Notes: generated by a model not told the origin, from the sequence alone. DNA of 64,000 nt from Fervidobacterium nodosum Rt17-B1 (GCF_000017545.1 NC_009718.1:1302001-1366000), one strand, 5' to 3'; shown: positions 37,974 to 46,927, counted from the first letter of the stretch. Program-made: numbers and translations.

Positions 37974-38071
37974 ATTTTCACACCTCCAAATTCCTAAATA
38001 GTTAAATTAACTTTTATCACAGTTAAAGATTTTAGAATTATTCAGAAAAGTTTTTCCACCGAACGTTTAGT

Positions 38072-38100
38072 ATTATACTAATGTAACCTGTTACACACAA
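38072..38100 (-). promoter_or_regulatory. Promoter with LacI-type operator for the carbohydrate-binding operon
   Basis: On the minus strand TTGTGT (38095-38100), 17 bases, TATAAT (38072-38077). In the spacer lies a perfect palindrome TGTAACCTGTTACA (38082-38095), the shape of LacI-family operators (TGTAAN-NNTTACA). The -10 itself sits in a second palindrome (TTAGTAT-T-ATACTAA, 38067-38081). Sugar-responsive repression is inferred. Confidence 0.6.
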
Positions 38101-38240
38101 AACTTTGAAAAATTAAACATTTAATAACAATTAAATGAAAAAATGCGAACTATAGTTTTTAATTCTCGATTTATCTTTATTTTTTATACACCCCTAGCAT
38201 TTGAGCAACTGTAAAAATCGAGAGTTATTACTCTAAAAGA

Positions 38241-38268
38241 TTGACAAAAAGAGCATTTGTGGTATAAT
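38241..38268 (+). promoter_or_regulatory. hrcA operon promoter
   Basis: TTGACA (38241-38246), 16 bases, TATAAT (38263-38268) with an extended TGGTATAAT. No CIRCE of good quality is seen around it. The 37988-38372 region holds this promoter, the divergent one for the carbohydrate-binding gene, and a short upstream ORF. Confidence 0.8.
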
Positions 38269-38276
38269 TTTGGCAG

Positions 38277-38360
38277 ATGGATAATAAGTTTGCTAACATA
38301 AGTGATAATTTTCAAAGCAACGAAAATCTAACAAATAAAAAAGTAAAATTCAAGCACTGA
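38277..38360 (+). CDS. Possible leaderless upstream ORF of hrcA (27 codons)
   Basis: An ATG about nine bases after the hrcA -10 box opens a 27-residue frame starting MDNKFANISDNF and ending KFKH. It has no room for an SD, so it could only be translated as a leaderless message. Its TGA (38358-38360) leads into the hrcA SD (GAGGAGG), inside a small hairpin (AAGCAC 38352-38357 with GTGCTT 38365-38370). Coding status is unproven. Confidence 0.35.
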   Translation: MDNKFANISDNFQSNENLTNKKVKFKH

Positions 38361-38372
38361 GGAGGTGCTTTT

Positions 38373-39395
38373 ATGGATATTACAGAACGCCAAAAAAAGA
38401 TACTTTACTGCATTGTTCAGGATTACATAAACACAAAAACTCCGGTAAGTTCTAAACGTGTGCTTGAGAGCGCTATTATAGGGCGTTCTGGCGCAACTAT
38501 ACGAAATGATATGAATAGGCTTATGAGGGCTGGTTACATTTATCAACCACACACATCCGCTGGAAGAGTTCCTACCGACAAAGGGTTACGTTTTTACGTT
38601 AGTGAATTGAAAAAAATACGTGATGAAATAAAGTCGAAAAGCACACATGTTGACACAGCGGCTAATTTTCCAATAGGTGATATGGAAAAAGTTCTCACCG
38701 GCGCGGCAAAATTGCTAAGCTCTTCAACTAAAGGCATGGTAATTATAGAAAAACCAAATCCTCTAAACCTAAGAGTAAAGAGAGTTGTAATTACACCTGT
38801 TAGTAAGAATTTTTCAATAGTGAATATAGTTACCTCGCTTGGTTTAAGCTCTTCAATACCACTTCAACATGGCGAAATTGAAAATGTAGCACACGTTGAG
38901 GAAATACTTAACAAGGTTATCTCTGGACTTACTTTGAATGAGTTTAAAACAAGAATTAAAGAAATAATATCCAAGATAAATAATTTCAAAGAATTCGATT
39001 TTTCAGAAATGGGGAAAGGGTTTTTGGAAATAACTGAGAGATTGTCTATGGAGAGATACGAAGATTACATTTCAGAAGGACTGTATAATTTGTTGTCTAA
39101 TGACAGAATAAACCTTAAGAAGTTGCAAAATATACTTGGCTATGTTTCCAGTGAAGATTTTTACAAAGACGTTTTTGAATTGGAAAGCGATATATACATA
39201 GGTAAAGAACATAGCTTAAGATTTTTAGATGATTTCTCAGTAATTTTAGGTGATTTTTACGCAGAATCAACACCAATTGGACGTATCGCTGTTATATTTG
39301 ACAAGTATGGAAAGTACGATCAAATAATAGATAGCTTTGAATTCATGCTTAACAGATTGACAGAATACTTCACAGTTGTATCAAGAAATGTGTAA
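38373..39395 (+). CDS. hrcA: Heat-inducible transcription repressor HrcA
   Basis: A 340-residue HrcA. The N-terminal winged helix reads ITERQKKILYCIVQDYINTKTPVSSKRVLES, then SGATIRNDMNRLMRAGYIYQPHTSAGRVPTDKGLRFYV, the DNA-recognition part. The remainder is the GAF-like dimerisation domain. It represses heat-shock genes by binding CIRCE, one of which is in front of dnaK in this window. It heads the hrcA-grpE-dnaJ operon. The SD lies in the loop of a small hairpin, which may tune its own translation. Confidence 0.97.
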   Translation: MDITERQKKILYCIVQDYINTKTPVSSKRVLESAIIGRSGATIRNDMNRLMRAGYIYQPHTSAGRVPTDKGLRFYVSELKKIRDEIKSKSTHVDTAANFPIGDMEKVLTGAAKLLSSSTKGMVIIEKPNPLNLRVKRVVITPVSKNFSIVNIVTSLGLSSSIPLQHGEIENVAHVEEILNKVISGLTLNEFKTRIKEIISKINNFKEFDFSEMGKGFLEITERLSMERYEDYISEGLYNLLSNDRINLKKLQNILGYVSSEDFYKDVFELESDIYIGKEHSLRFLDDFSVILGDFYAESTPIGRIAVIFDKYGKYDQIIDSFEFMLNRLTEYFTVVSRNV

Positions 39396-39430
39396 ACAGA
39401 CAAGAATAAGAATATAAAGGAGGGATTTAG

Positions 39431-40015
39431 ATGGAATTCGAAAAAGAAGAAAAAAAACAACAAAATACTGAAAACAATGAAATTAAAGAAATTAAAGAAA
39501 ATACCAGTGAAGAGAATAGCGTACAAAATATAGAAGATGAGAATAAGCAACTAAAAGAAAAAGTTGCCGAGCTTGAAGCTCAGCTCAAAGAGATTCAAAA
39601 TGCTGCAAGATTTATAAAAGCATCTTTCGAAAATTACAAACTAGACGTTGAACGTCAATTAAAGGAAAATACACGTAGTACCGCTCTTAGAATTTTCAGA
39701 AATCTTATACCAATTGTGGATGATTTCAAGAGGGCGCTTAATTATTACAACCAAACTCAAGATTTGGAAGAATTTTACAAAGGAACTCAGAAAATTATCG
39801 AAAAGTTTTTCAAAACATTAGAAAACGAAGGACTAAAACCAATAGATACTTCTGGAAGATTTGATCCTTTCTTACATGAAGCTGTGGAAAGGGAAGAACG
39901 CGAAGATGTAGAAGAATATACAATAATCGAGACGATTGAAGAAGGTTACACATACAACGGGCAGGTTATAAAGCCAGCGAAAGTGAAAGTAGCAATTAAA
40001 CCAAGAAAAAGTTAA
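39431..40015 (+). CDS. grpE: Nucleotide exchange factor GrpE
   Basis: A 194-residue GrpE that releases ADP from DnaK. The first 80 residues are a charged coiled coil, then RIFRNLIPIVDDFKRALNYYN, FFKTLENEGLKPIDTSGRFDPFLHEAVERE and EGYTYNGQVIKPAKVKVA, the family signature. It lies 35 bases after hrcA with an AAGGAGGGA SD and is followed by dnaJ; the partner dnaK is at the far left of the window. Confidence 0.96.
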   Translation: MEFEKEEKKQQNTENNEIKEIKENTSEENSVQNIEDENKQLKEKVAELEAQLKEIQNAARFIKASFENYKLDVERQLKENTRSTALRIFRNLIPIVDDFKRALNYYNQTQDLEEFYKGTQKIIEKFFKTLENEGLKPIDTSGRFDPFLHEAVEREEREDVEEYTIIETIEEGYTYNGQVIKPAKVKVAIKPRKS

Positions 40016-40067
40016 AAATCGTAGAATACCAGAATTAGAATTTCAGAAAATTTGAGAGGTGATTTTT

Positions 40068-41195
40068 ATGCCAGTCAAAAAAGACTACTATGAAATATTA
40101 GGTGTTTCAAAAAATGCTAGTGATGATGAAATAAAAGCTGCGTATAAAAAGCTTGTTAAAGAGTGGCATCCTGATAGACACACTGGCGATAAGAAAAAAA
40201 TTGCAGAGCAAAAATTTAAGGATATTCAGGAAGCATACGAGGTACTTTCTGACCCTCAAAAGCGTGCGATGTACGACAAATTTGGTTACGTAGGGGAAGG
40301 TATACCTTACAATTATGAATACACCACATCTTCTGGTGGAGGCTTTGGCTTTGAAGATATATTTAAAGATTTCTTCAATGATGATATCTTCAACATATTC
40401 TTTGGCAATCAGCGCACACAATCATCGCAAAGAGTATCTGGTAAAAGGGTACCAAAACGTGGCGAAGATATAAATATAGAAGTAACATTAAATGAAGCAG
40501 ACGTATTCACGGGAAAGGATGTAACTGTTGAATACGATAGATATGAAGAATGTGCGCACTGTCATGGTGAAGGAGTTGAACCTGGTAGTAAGTGGGTTAC
40601 ATGTTCAAAGTGTCACGGGACAGGTGTTGTTCGTGAAGAAAGGAGAACACCTTTTGGTGTATTTATAAACCAATACACCTGTGATGTTTGCGGTGGACGT
40701 GGTAGTGTTCCGGGAGAAGTATGCCATGAATGTAGAGGTGCTGGAAGGATTAGAAAGAGAGTGTCCACAGTTGTAAATATTCCAGCCGGTGTTGAAAACG
40801 GCTCTGTTATAAGAGTTCCAAGAAAAGGAAACGCAGGAATTAACGGTGGAGAATACGGAGATTTATATGTCCATGTTAATATTAGGAAAACAAGCGAATA
40901 CAAACGTGAAGGCGATGATATAATAATAGATGTCCCTGTTGATTACGTAACTGCAATTCTTGGTGGAAGTGTAACTGTAAACCTGCCGAGTGGTGAGTTT
41001 GTCGAAGTTGAAATTCCTTCAGGAACACAACCAAATGAAAAAATAATTGTCAAAGGCAAAGGATTTCCAAATCTAAGAAGTGGTAAGCGTGGGAATTTAG
41101 TAGCTAATATTGTAGTAAAGATACCAAAAAGGGTATCTCATAAGGAAAAAGAATTGCTAAAAGAAATAGCAAAAGAAAGAGGGGTTAGAATTTGA
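40068..41195 (+). CDS. dnaJ: Chaperone protein DnaJ
   Basis: A 375-residue class I DnaJ. The J domain (DYYEILGVSKNASDDEIKAAYKKL, HPD in WHPDRH) covers residues 1-70; a short Gly/Phe region (SSGGGFGFEDIFKDFF) follows. The zinc centre has four CxxCxGxG repeats (CAHCHGEG, CSKCHGTG, CDVCGGRG, CHECRGAG), and the C-terminal domains end the protein. The earlier in-frame ATG is ignored because GAGGTGA lies just before the ATG at 40068. It stimulates DnaK ATPase. Confidence 0.97.
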   Translation: MPVKKDYYEILGVSKNASDDEIKAAYKKLVKEWHPDRHTGDKKKIAEQKFKDIQEAYEVLSDPQKRAMYDKFGYVGEGIPYNYEYTTSSGGGFGFEDIFKDFFNDDIFNIFFGNQRTQSSQRVSGKRVPKRGEDINIEVTLNEADVFTGKDVTVEYDRYEECAHCHGEGVEPGSKWVTCSKCHGTGVVREERRTPFGVFINQYTCDVCGGRGSVPGEVCHECRGAGRIRKRVSTVVNIPAGVENGSVIRVPRKGNAGINGGEYGDLYVHVNIRKTSEYKREGDDIIIDVPVDYVTAILGGSVTVNLPSGEFVEVEIPSGTQPNEKIIVKGKGFPNLRSGKRGNLVANIVVKIPKRVSHKEKELLKEIAKERGVRI

Positions 41196-42481
41196 AGTTT
41201 GAATCCAAAAAAGTTTCAGCGATAAAAAAAAGAAAGAAAAACACGCTCAAAAAAATCTTCTTTTCACTGTTTTTTGTTGTTTTAATTTTTGGCATTTTGT
41301 TTGCTATTTACAATTTAGCAAAGTTTGTACCACTCTTTGCAAACTCGACTCCTGAAAAAAGTAAAGATAAAAAGGTCGAATCAAAAGTTATATCTTACAA
41401 TGATTCTTATGAAGTTAGATTCCATAAAGTGATAAAAGATGGCAAAAACATAATAGCCATTGGTACTGTTATGAAAGACCCTTCTTTAAAATATCAACTA
41501 TTAGTTGTCTCTTTTGACGAAAATGGAAATGTAAAGTGGAAAACAGAGTTTGGAAAAGAAGGCGATGAATGGGGATACGATATACTTAAATCAAATAACG
41601 GTTACATTGCCCTTGGAGTCGTCTCTTCAAAATCATTAAATGTAAACGGCAGATACGATGCCTTGGTTCTTAATATAAGTAACTCGGGAGATGTAATTTC
41701 GTACAAAGTTTACGGTGGACCAGATTGGGACAGAGCTTACAAATTGCTTAAAGTTAAAGATGGATATGTCTTTGCTGGAGACAATTTTATGAAAGGTGGA
41801 GATATTTTAGAAAACTTTGGTGAGCACGATTACTGGATAGCTAAAATAGATAGTAAAGGAACCTTATTGTGGAGCAAAAGTTTCGGTGGAATTAGGTGGG
41901 ATAGAGCTTATAGCACAGATTATGATGCTGAAACTGATACCATAATAGTTGTTGGTTCTTCAAATTCGTTTACAGACGGAACAAGATACGAAGGTTATGT
42001 ACTGGCTTACGATTCAAATGGCACATTAAAATGGAAAACGTTCTTATCAAATTTAGGAACAATATGGCCAACAAGTGCCTCTATTGCTAACTCCAAAATT
42101 TACGTTGGTGGATACGCTTACGAAAACGGAAGTGAAAAATCTTTTATTGCTATGTTGAACTCATCTGGAAAAGTTGAGTATATTAAAACATTTGCTGATA
42201 AAACAAGAATAAATGCTATAAAAGTTAAAAAAACAGAAAAACAAGACATAGTATACTTTGCCGGTTATAAAGATAATGGTACAAAGCAACCTTGGTATGG
42301 GCAATTTATCTTTTCATCTGAAATGACAGAACCTGTTTTGGTAGAGTACTCTATAGATTCTGAGTATGGAATGTTATTCGATATTCTTATTGAAGATGGT
42401 TACGTAATTACTTCAGGTTCAACAATGGAAAAAGGAAAAGCAATTGGATTAATCAAAGCGGTACCGGAAAAAGGATTATAA
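41192..42481 (+). CDS. Membrane-anchored beta-propeller protein
   Basis: A 429-residue protein. A lysine-rich cytoplasmic start is followed by one membrane helix (about 22-44), so the rest lies outside. Residues 70-429 contain repeats of the type LLVVSFDENGNVKWKTEFG, YWIAKIDSKGTLLWSKSFGG and YVLAYDSNGTLKWKTFL, about 50-55 residues apart, each preceded by DxxYxLLKxxDGYVxAG. This is a beta-propeller (PQQ/WD-like) of six or seven blades. Function not known. TTG start overlapping the dnaJ stop as TTGA, so it rides on the heat-shock operon. Confidence 0.75.
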   Translation: MKFESKKVSAIKKRKKNTLKKIFFSLFFVVLIFGILFAIYNLAKFVPLFANSTPEKSKDKKVESKVISYNDSYEVRFHKVIKDGKNIIAIGTVMKDPSLKYQLLVVSFDENGNVKWKTEFGKEGDEWGYDILKSNNGYIALGVVSSKSLNVNGRYDALVLNISNSGDVISYKVYGGPDWDRAYKLLKVKDGYVFAGDNFMKGGDILENFGEHDYWIAKIDSKGTLLWSKSFGGIRWDRAYSTDYDAETDTIIVVGSSNSFTDGTRYEGYVLAYDSNGTLKWKTFLSNLGTIWPTSASIANSKIYVGGYAYENGSEKSFIAMLNSSGKVEYIKTFADKTRINAIKVKKTEKQDIVYFAGYKDNGTKQPWYGQFIFSSEMTEPVLVEYSIDSEYGMLFDILIEDGYVITSGSTMEKGKAIGLIKAVPEKGL

Positions 42482-42491
42482 ACTCGAATCA

Positions 42492-43256
42492 CTAAGTATC
42501 TATAATTTTCTTTATATTTTCTTTATACATTCTTCCAACCGGTATTATATTCCCATTTATGAGCTCTATCGCTAAACCTCCAATATAGTTTTTCAAAATT
42601 TTTTTAACTGCGTTTATCGAAATAATATAAGACTTATGCACACGTATAAATTTGTCTTTCGACAATTTCGCTTCAAACTCTTTCAAAGGAGTCTTTGTTT
42701 TAAGAATGCCTTGTTTTAAATTAACTACCGTCAATCCTTCACTTGCTTGAAATAAAATTATATCATCGCAATTTACAAGTACTATCTCATTTTCAGTTTC
42801 GATAGGTATTTTTTTTTGTAAGTTCGATAAATCGTAAGACAATCTTTCAAGCATGCTTCTAATTTTTTCCTCTATGAAATCTTGATAGTTCTCATTTAAT
42901 TTTTTCGATTCTATTGCCTTACTAACCTTATCGATTGCGTTTTTCAATCTCTCCCTACTAACTGGTTTTAAAATATAATCAATAGCATTCCTTTCAAATG
43001 CTTTAACTGCATATTCCGAATAGGCTGTTACGAAAACTACGTATGGTTTATGATTAATCTTGCTAAGCAGATAGAACCCATCCTTATCACCTAAGTTTAT
43101 ATCCAAGAAAAGCACGTCTGGCTTAAGTTCGTCAACCAATCTAATTCCTTCATCTACATTATCAGCCCATCCAAGAACTTCTATCCCTTCTTCTTTCAGC
43201 ATTTTTTCGAGCACCATCGCAAGTAATTTTTCATCTTCGACAATTACACATTTCAT
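42492..43256 (-). CDS. LytTR-family response regulator
   Basis: A 254-residue response regulator. Residues 1-120 are the receiver domain with the phosphoryl acceptor in DVLFLDINLGDKDG (Asp near 53) and the conserved Lys in NAIDYILKPVSRERL. Residues about 150-254 are a LytTR DNA-binding domain (PIETENEIVLVNCDDIILFQAS, then FIRVHKSYIISINAVKKI). It is paired with the LytS-like kinase immediately upstream and divergent from nrdGD. Targets are unknown. Confidence 0.92.
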   Translation of the reverse strand: MKCVIVEDEKLLAMVLEKMLKEEGIEVLGWADNVDEGIRLVDELKPDVLFLDINLGDKDGFYLLSKINHKPYVVFVTAYSEYAVKAFERNAIDYILKPVSRERLKNAIDKVSKAIESKKLNENYQDFIEEKIRSMLERLSYDLSNLQKKIPIETENEIVLVNCDDIILFQASEGLTVVNLKQGILKTKTPLKEFEAKLSKDKFIRVHKSYIISINAVKKILKNYIGGLAIELINGNIIPVGRMYKENIKKIIDT

Positions 43257-43271
43257 ATGATCTCACTCCGT

Positions 43272-44261
43272 TTAGTCCTTTATAATCATTTTGACAGTTG
43301 TTCCTTCGTTTTGTTTTGAAACTATCTCCATAGTTGAGTTTTTCGAGAACAGTTTTAGTCTTTCTTCCACAAGATTTATTCCAGTGCCTTTAACTATTTT
43401 ATCCGCTCCTATTCCTGTGTCTTTTACTGTTATAACAATTTGTCCATTAATGGTTGTGCATGAAATATAAATTTTACCACCTTTTTTCGACTTTGAGATT
43501 CCGTGTACGACAGCGTTTTCCACTACAGGTTGAAGAATTAACGCAGGAATTTTTTTATACAAGCATTCATCCGCAACAAATATTTCGAAATCGAGCTTTT
43601 CCCCCAACCTTGTTTTATTAATTGAAAGATAACTTTTTGTTAATTCGATTTCTTCATTAATAGTCCAAGTTTCCGGCGCGTCAACACTTTTTCTAAGCAA
43701 ATTTCCAACTTCCAAGAGGTAATTTTTTATCTTGTCTTTATCTTCATCAATTTCAATCATAGATAATGCCGTTGCGATTGTATTAAAAAGAAAATGTGGA
43801 TTTACCTTTGATTTAAGAGACTCAAGTTGAAATTTAAGTTTGAGTTCCTCAAGTCTTTTGTTTTCTGAAATTTGTCTTTCCAGTTCTCTTTTTAAAGTTA
43901 AATACGATATTCCAAATGAAACAAGTAAAAGAGTTAAAACTATTAGAAGTGTATTTAAAAAATCTAAAATAGCACTCTCTGGATAATTTTTCAGCCATAT
44001 TTTAAATATATTAGAAAGCAAGTATGAAAAAGTTACTAATGAAATAACTACCATAATAGTAAAGTACAACCATCTTAATTTAATACCTTTTTCTTTCATA
44101 TTTTCTGTAAGTATTCTGAGAACATAGTACGATAGCCCTATAGTGTTAACAATTACAAATATAGAAAGAATAGAAATAAAATATAAATTCGACGGAAGAA
44201 GGTACATTGAAAACACAAAGATAACAAGTACAAGCAATTGAAGAAATAATACTACCTTCAA
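43272..44261 (-). CDS. LytS/YehU-type sensor histidine kinase
   Basis: About 329 residues with five or six N-terminal membrane helices (residues 1-150), a coiled coil, then a His_kinase domain: KVNPHFLFNTIATALSMIE with the phosphorylated histidine near 186, and ATPase motifs VVENAVVHGISKSKKGG and DTGIGADKIVKGTGINLVEERLKLF. The frame extends to 44345, but no SD fits the upstream ATGs; GAGGTG (44268-44273) lies six bases before a TTG at 44261, giving a start directly at the first helix. It is the cognate kinase of the LytTR regulator. Confidence 0.88.
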   Translation of the reverse strand: MKVVLFLQLLVLVIFVFSMYLLPSNLYFISILSIFVIVNTIGLSYYVLRILTENMKEKGIKLRWLYFTIMVVISLVTFSYLLSNIFKIWLKNYPESAILDFLNTLLIVLTLLLVSFGISYLTLKRELERQISENKRLEELKLKFQLESLKSKVNPHFLFNTIATALSMIEIDEDKDKIKNYLLEVGNLLRKSVDAPETWTINEEIELTKSYLSINKTRLGEKLDFEIFVADECLYKKIPALILQPVVENAVVHGISKSKKGGKIYISCTTINGQIVITVKDTGIGADKIVKGTGINLVEERLKLFSKNSTMEIVSKQNEGTTVKMIIKD

Positions 44262-44291
44262 ATCTGACACCTCTTTCATTTCAACTTCAAC

Positions 44292-44320
44292 TTGACTTTC
44301 AGTGATAAATATGATACTAT
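44292..44320 (+). promoter_or_regulatory. Promoter of nrdG-nrdD
   Basis: TTGACT (44292-44297), 17 bases, TACTAT (44315-44320) with an extended TG. The -10 overlaps a perfect 12-bp palindrome, ACTATATATAGT (44316-44327), which may simply be AT-rich or may be an operator. An NrdR box pair of the usual form was not seen. Confidence 0.6.
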
Positions 44321-44404
44321 ATATAGTGTACTTTTTACAGAACATTCAATATATTGTTTATTTATTGGTTAATTAGTTGTGAAAGTATTGAAAGGGGGGA
44401 CTAT

Positions 44405-44995
44405 ATGAATTTTACCACAGGAGTATTTACTTTCCAAACTACACAAAGCCAACAAGATCTGAATAATCCACTTGTTCACACTGTGAAGGTTCTATACGGT
44501 GACCATCCTTATCTACCTTCGGTTAGTATTTACTTTCAAGGTTGTGATGCTTTTCCAAAATGCGCAGGTTGCCATAACCCTGAAACTTGGGATTTCGACG
44601 AGTCTTTCCAAATAAATTTTGACCATCTATTAGCAACAGTTGTTCAAAAAATAGAATTGCTTTTAAACAAATACCCACAAGTTGCCCTTGCTTTTCTGGG
44701 TGGGGAACCACTATCGGTTAGAAATAGAAGAAGTGCTTACCTTATTGCGAAATTTGTTAAAGAAAAATTTGAAGATAGAGTTCTAACAATTGTGTATACT
44801 TGGAGGATGCCGGAAGATTTAACAAAAATAGATATTCCTTTGGATTACTTTGATGAATTTGTTATGGGAAGATATATAAAAGAACTTCACCAAAACGGAT
44901 TCCCAGCTTCTTCAAATCAAATTTATTTCTCAAGGAGGGTGAACTCAAATGTCAGATATTCTAGAAATTCTAAATTACATGAACTTTTCAGATGA
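44405..44995 (+). CDS. nrdG: Anaerobic ribonucleotide reductase activating protein (radical SAM)
   Basis: A 196-residue radical SAM protein that generates the glycyl radical on NrdD. The iron-sulfur cysteines are 47, 53 and 56 in YFQGCDAFPKCAGCHNPETWDF, a CX5CX2C spacing in place of the usual CX3CX2C. FLGGEPLSVRNRRSAY near 99 is the SAM-binding GGEP motif, and the late MGRY motif is typical of NrdG. The ATG at 44405 follows a GGGGGG SD. It overlaps nrdD by 47 bases, so the activase and its target are translated together. Confidence 0.92.
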   Translation: MNFTTGVFTFQTTQSQQDLNNPLVHTVKVLYGDHPYLPSVSIYFQGCDAFPKCAGCHNPETWDFDESFQINFDHLLATVVQKIELLLNKYPQVALAFLGGEPLSVRNRRSAYLIAKFVKEKFEDRVLTIVYTWRMPEDLTKIDIPLDYFDEFVMGRYIKELHQNGFPASSNQIYFSRRVNSNVRYSRNSKLHELFR

Positions 44996-46877
44996 TTTCG
45001 TTGAGGAATTGAAAAATGTGCCAAAAAAATTTTTAGAGCTTGAAGGTATATATTGGCAATTGGATATAGCCAGCTTTACAGAACATTTTTTCAATAATGG
45101 AATACTGAATTCTTCGATAGATTCCAACGCGAACGTTAGAAGCACAAACGTTTATACTTACTTCAACGAAATAGTAAAACCTTGGTCTAAACTTTACTCG
45201 TTGTATTACATATACAACCGTATGAAAAGTTTGTTTGGTGAAGATGATGCGAAAAAGTTTTTGAGGTACGAAATACTTGGTGATATATATTTACATGACG
45301 CGCACCACGCGGCATTCGAACCATATTGTTATGCTTATTCACTCCGCCCAATTGCTGAAAAAGGGCTGTTCTTTATCGATAGCATCAAATCAACACCTGC
45401 AAAACACCTATCTTCTTACATACAACATGTGATTCAATTCGTCATGTTCGCCTCCAATCAGCAATCGGGCGCCGTTGGTCTACCTGATTTCTTCGTATGG
45501 CTTGCTTACTATTACAATAAAGACTTAAAAGAAGGAATTATCCCCAAGGGATTAGAAAAGCAATACTTACATCAACACTTCCAAATTTTTACTTACTCTA
45601 TCAACCAACCAATCAGAGGCACACAATCACCATATACAAACTTCACATATCTTGATAGAAATTACATAAAGACCATATTCGAAGGAGAGACATATCCAGA
45701 TGGCTCACAAATTACAGATTATGTTGAAGATATTATCAACCTTCAAAAGGAATATTGGATGTGGATTACCAGTGAACGAGAAAAACAGATGTTTACATTC
45801 CCAGTACTCACAGCTTCACTACTCTATAAAGACGGCAAATTCGTTGATGAAGATAGTGCAAGGTTTATTAATAAAGTCAATATGAAATGGCAAGATACAA
45901 ACTGGTATATTTCAGATTCGATCGACGCAGTCGCATCGTGTTGTAGACTCACAAGTTCTACAAAAGAGTTGAAATCAAAACAATTTAGCTTGGGTAAAGA
46001 AAAATTGGCCGGTATGTCCAATTCTATAGGAGGTTCTGATTTAAACATCGGTTCATTTAAAGTTGTTACAATCAATCTCCCTAGGATAGCACTTGAAACA
46101 AAAGATAAGGTGTTATTCAAAGAAAAACTTAGAGAAAAAGTTGGATTGACGCATAAAGTACTTGCGAGTATAAGAAATATTATTCAAGAGCGTATCCAAC
46201 AAGGAGTATTGCCGCTTTACAACCTTGGGTTAATGGATTTGAACAGGCAATATGGAACAGTTGGAATAAATGGACTATATGAGGCAATGGAAATTCTTGG
46301 TTTAACAACAATGGATATAGATGGTATAAAGTACACAAAAGAAGGAGAAGAATTTATCAGCGAGATACTTGACGAGATTCGCAAACTCAACGACGAAGCG
46401 TTTGAAATGTACGATTTTACATTCAATATCGAACAGATACCCGCAGAAAAAGCTGCTGTAACTTTGGCAGAGAAAGATAAAATTTTGTACAACACAAATT
46501 ATGCTCTCTATTCAAATCAGTGGTTACCTTTAACCACAAACACAGACATGCTTAATAGAATAAAATACTCTGGGATGTTCGATAAAAAAGTCTCAGGTGG
46601 TGCGATACTGCATATAAATATAGATTCACCATTCAGAAGTGAGGAAGAATCGTGGAATATGGTTAATTTAGTTGCACAAATGGGTGTTGTATATTTTGCA
46701 TTCAATCAAAAGATTAGTGTCTGTGAAGAAGGACACGCTTTCTATGGTGAAAAATGTCCAATGTGCGGAAAAGTAAAATCTGACGAGTACCTTAGAATTG
46801 TCGGTTACCTTGTACCTGTAAAATCATTCAACAAAGTAAGGCAGAAAGAAGAGTATCCAAAGAGGGTATTTTACTAA
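44949..46877 (+). CDS. nrdD: Anaerobic ribonucleoside-triphosphate reductase (class III)
   Basis: A 642-residue class III reductase making deoxynucleotides without oxygen. Visible are YLHDAHHAAFEPYCYAYSL near 118, the NQPIRGTQSPYTNFTYLD segment, and ASCCRLTSS near 325 with active-site cysteines. The C-terminal glycyl-radical loop is RIVGYLVPV (Gly 619), preceded by a metal site C592-x3-H596 and C603-x2-C606, where most relatives have four cysteines. No N-terminal ATP-cone is evident, so allosteric activity control may be missing. GGAGGGTGA SD inside nrdG; a terminator follows. Confidence 0.96.
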   Translation: MSDILEILNYMNFSDDFVEELKNVPKKFLELEGIYWQLDIASFTEHFFNNGILNSSIDSNANVRSTNVYTYFNEIVKPWSKLYSLYYIYNRMKSLFGEDDAKKFLRYEILGDIYLHDAHHAAFEPYCYAYSLRPIAEKGLFFIDSIKSTPAKHLSSYIQHVIQFVMFASNQQSGAVGLPDFFVWLAYYYNKDLKEGIIPKGLEKQYLHQHFQIFTYSINQPIRGTQSPYTNFTYLDRNYIKTIFEGETYPDGSQITDYVEDIINLQKEYWMWITSEREKQMFTFPVLTASLLYKDGKFVDEDSARFINKVNMKWQDTNWYISDSIDAVASCCRLTSSTKELKSKQFSLGKEKLAGMSNSIGGSDLNIGSFKVVTINLPRIALETKDKVLFKEKLREKVGLTHKVLASIRNIIQERIQQGVLPLYNLGLMDLNRQYGTVGINGLYEAMEILGLTTMDIDGIKYTKEGEEFISEILDEIRKLNDEAFEMYDFTFNIEQIPAEKAAVTLAEKDKILYNTNYALYSNQWLPLTTNTDMLNRIKYSGMFDKKVSGGAILHINIDSPFRSEEESWNMVNLVAQMGVVYFAFNQKISVCEEGHAFYGEKCPMCGKVKSDEYLRIVGYLVPVKSFNKVRQKEEYPKRVFY

Positions 46878-46892
46878 AAATATATGAAACAA

Positions 46893-46927
46893 AAAACAGG
46901 ATGACACTTAACGTCATCCTGTTTTTT
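46893..46927. terminator. Bidirectional terminator between nrdD and mutS
   Basis: ACAGGATGAC (46896-46905) pairs with GTCATCCTGT (46913-46922), with A- and T-runs on the two sides. It separates the convergent nrdGD and tsaB-mutS units. Confidence 0.93.

Noticed and set aside
38221-38310. CIRCE element at hrcA
   Set aside because: AAGTGATAA resembles a right arm, but nine bases upstream there is no TTAGCACTC-like left arm.
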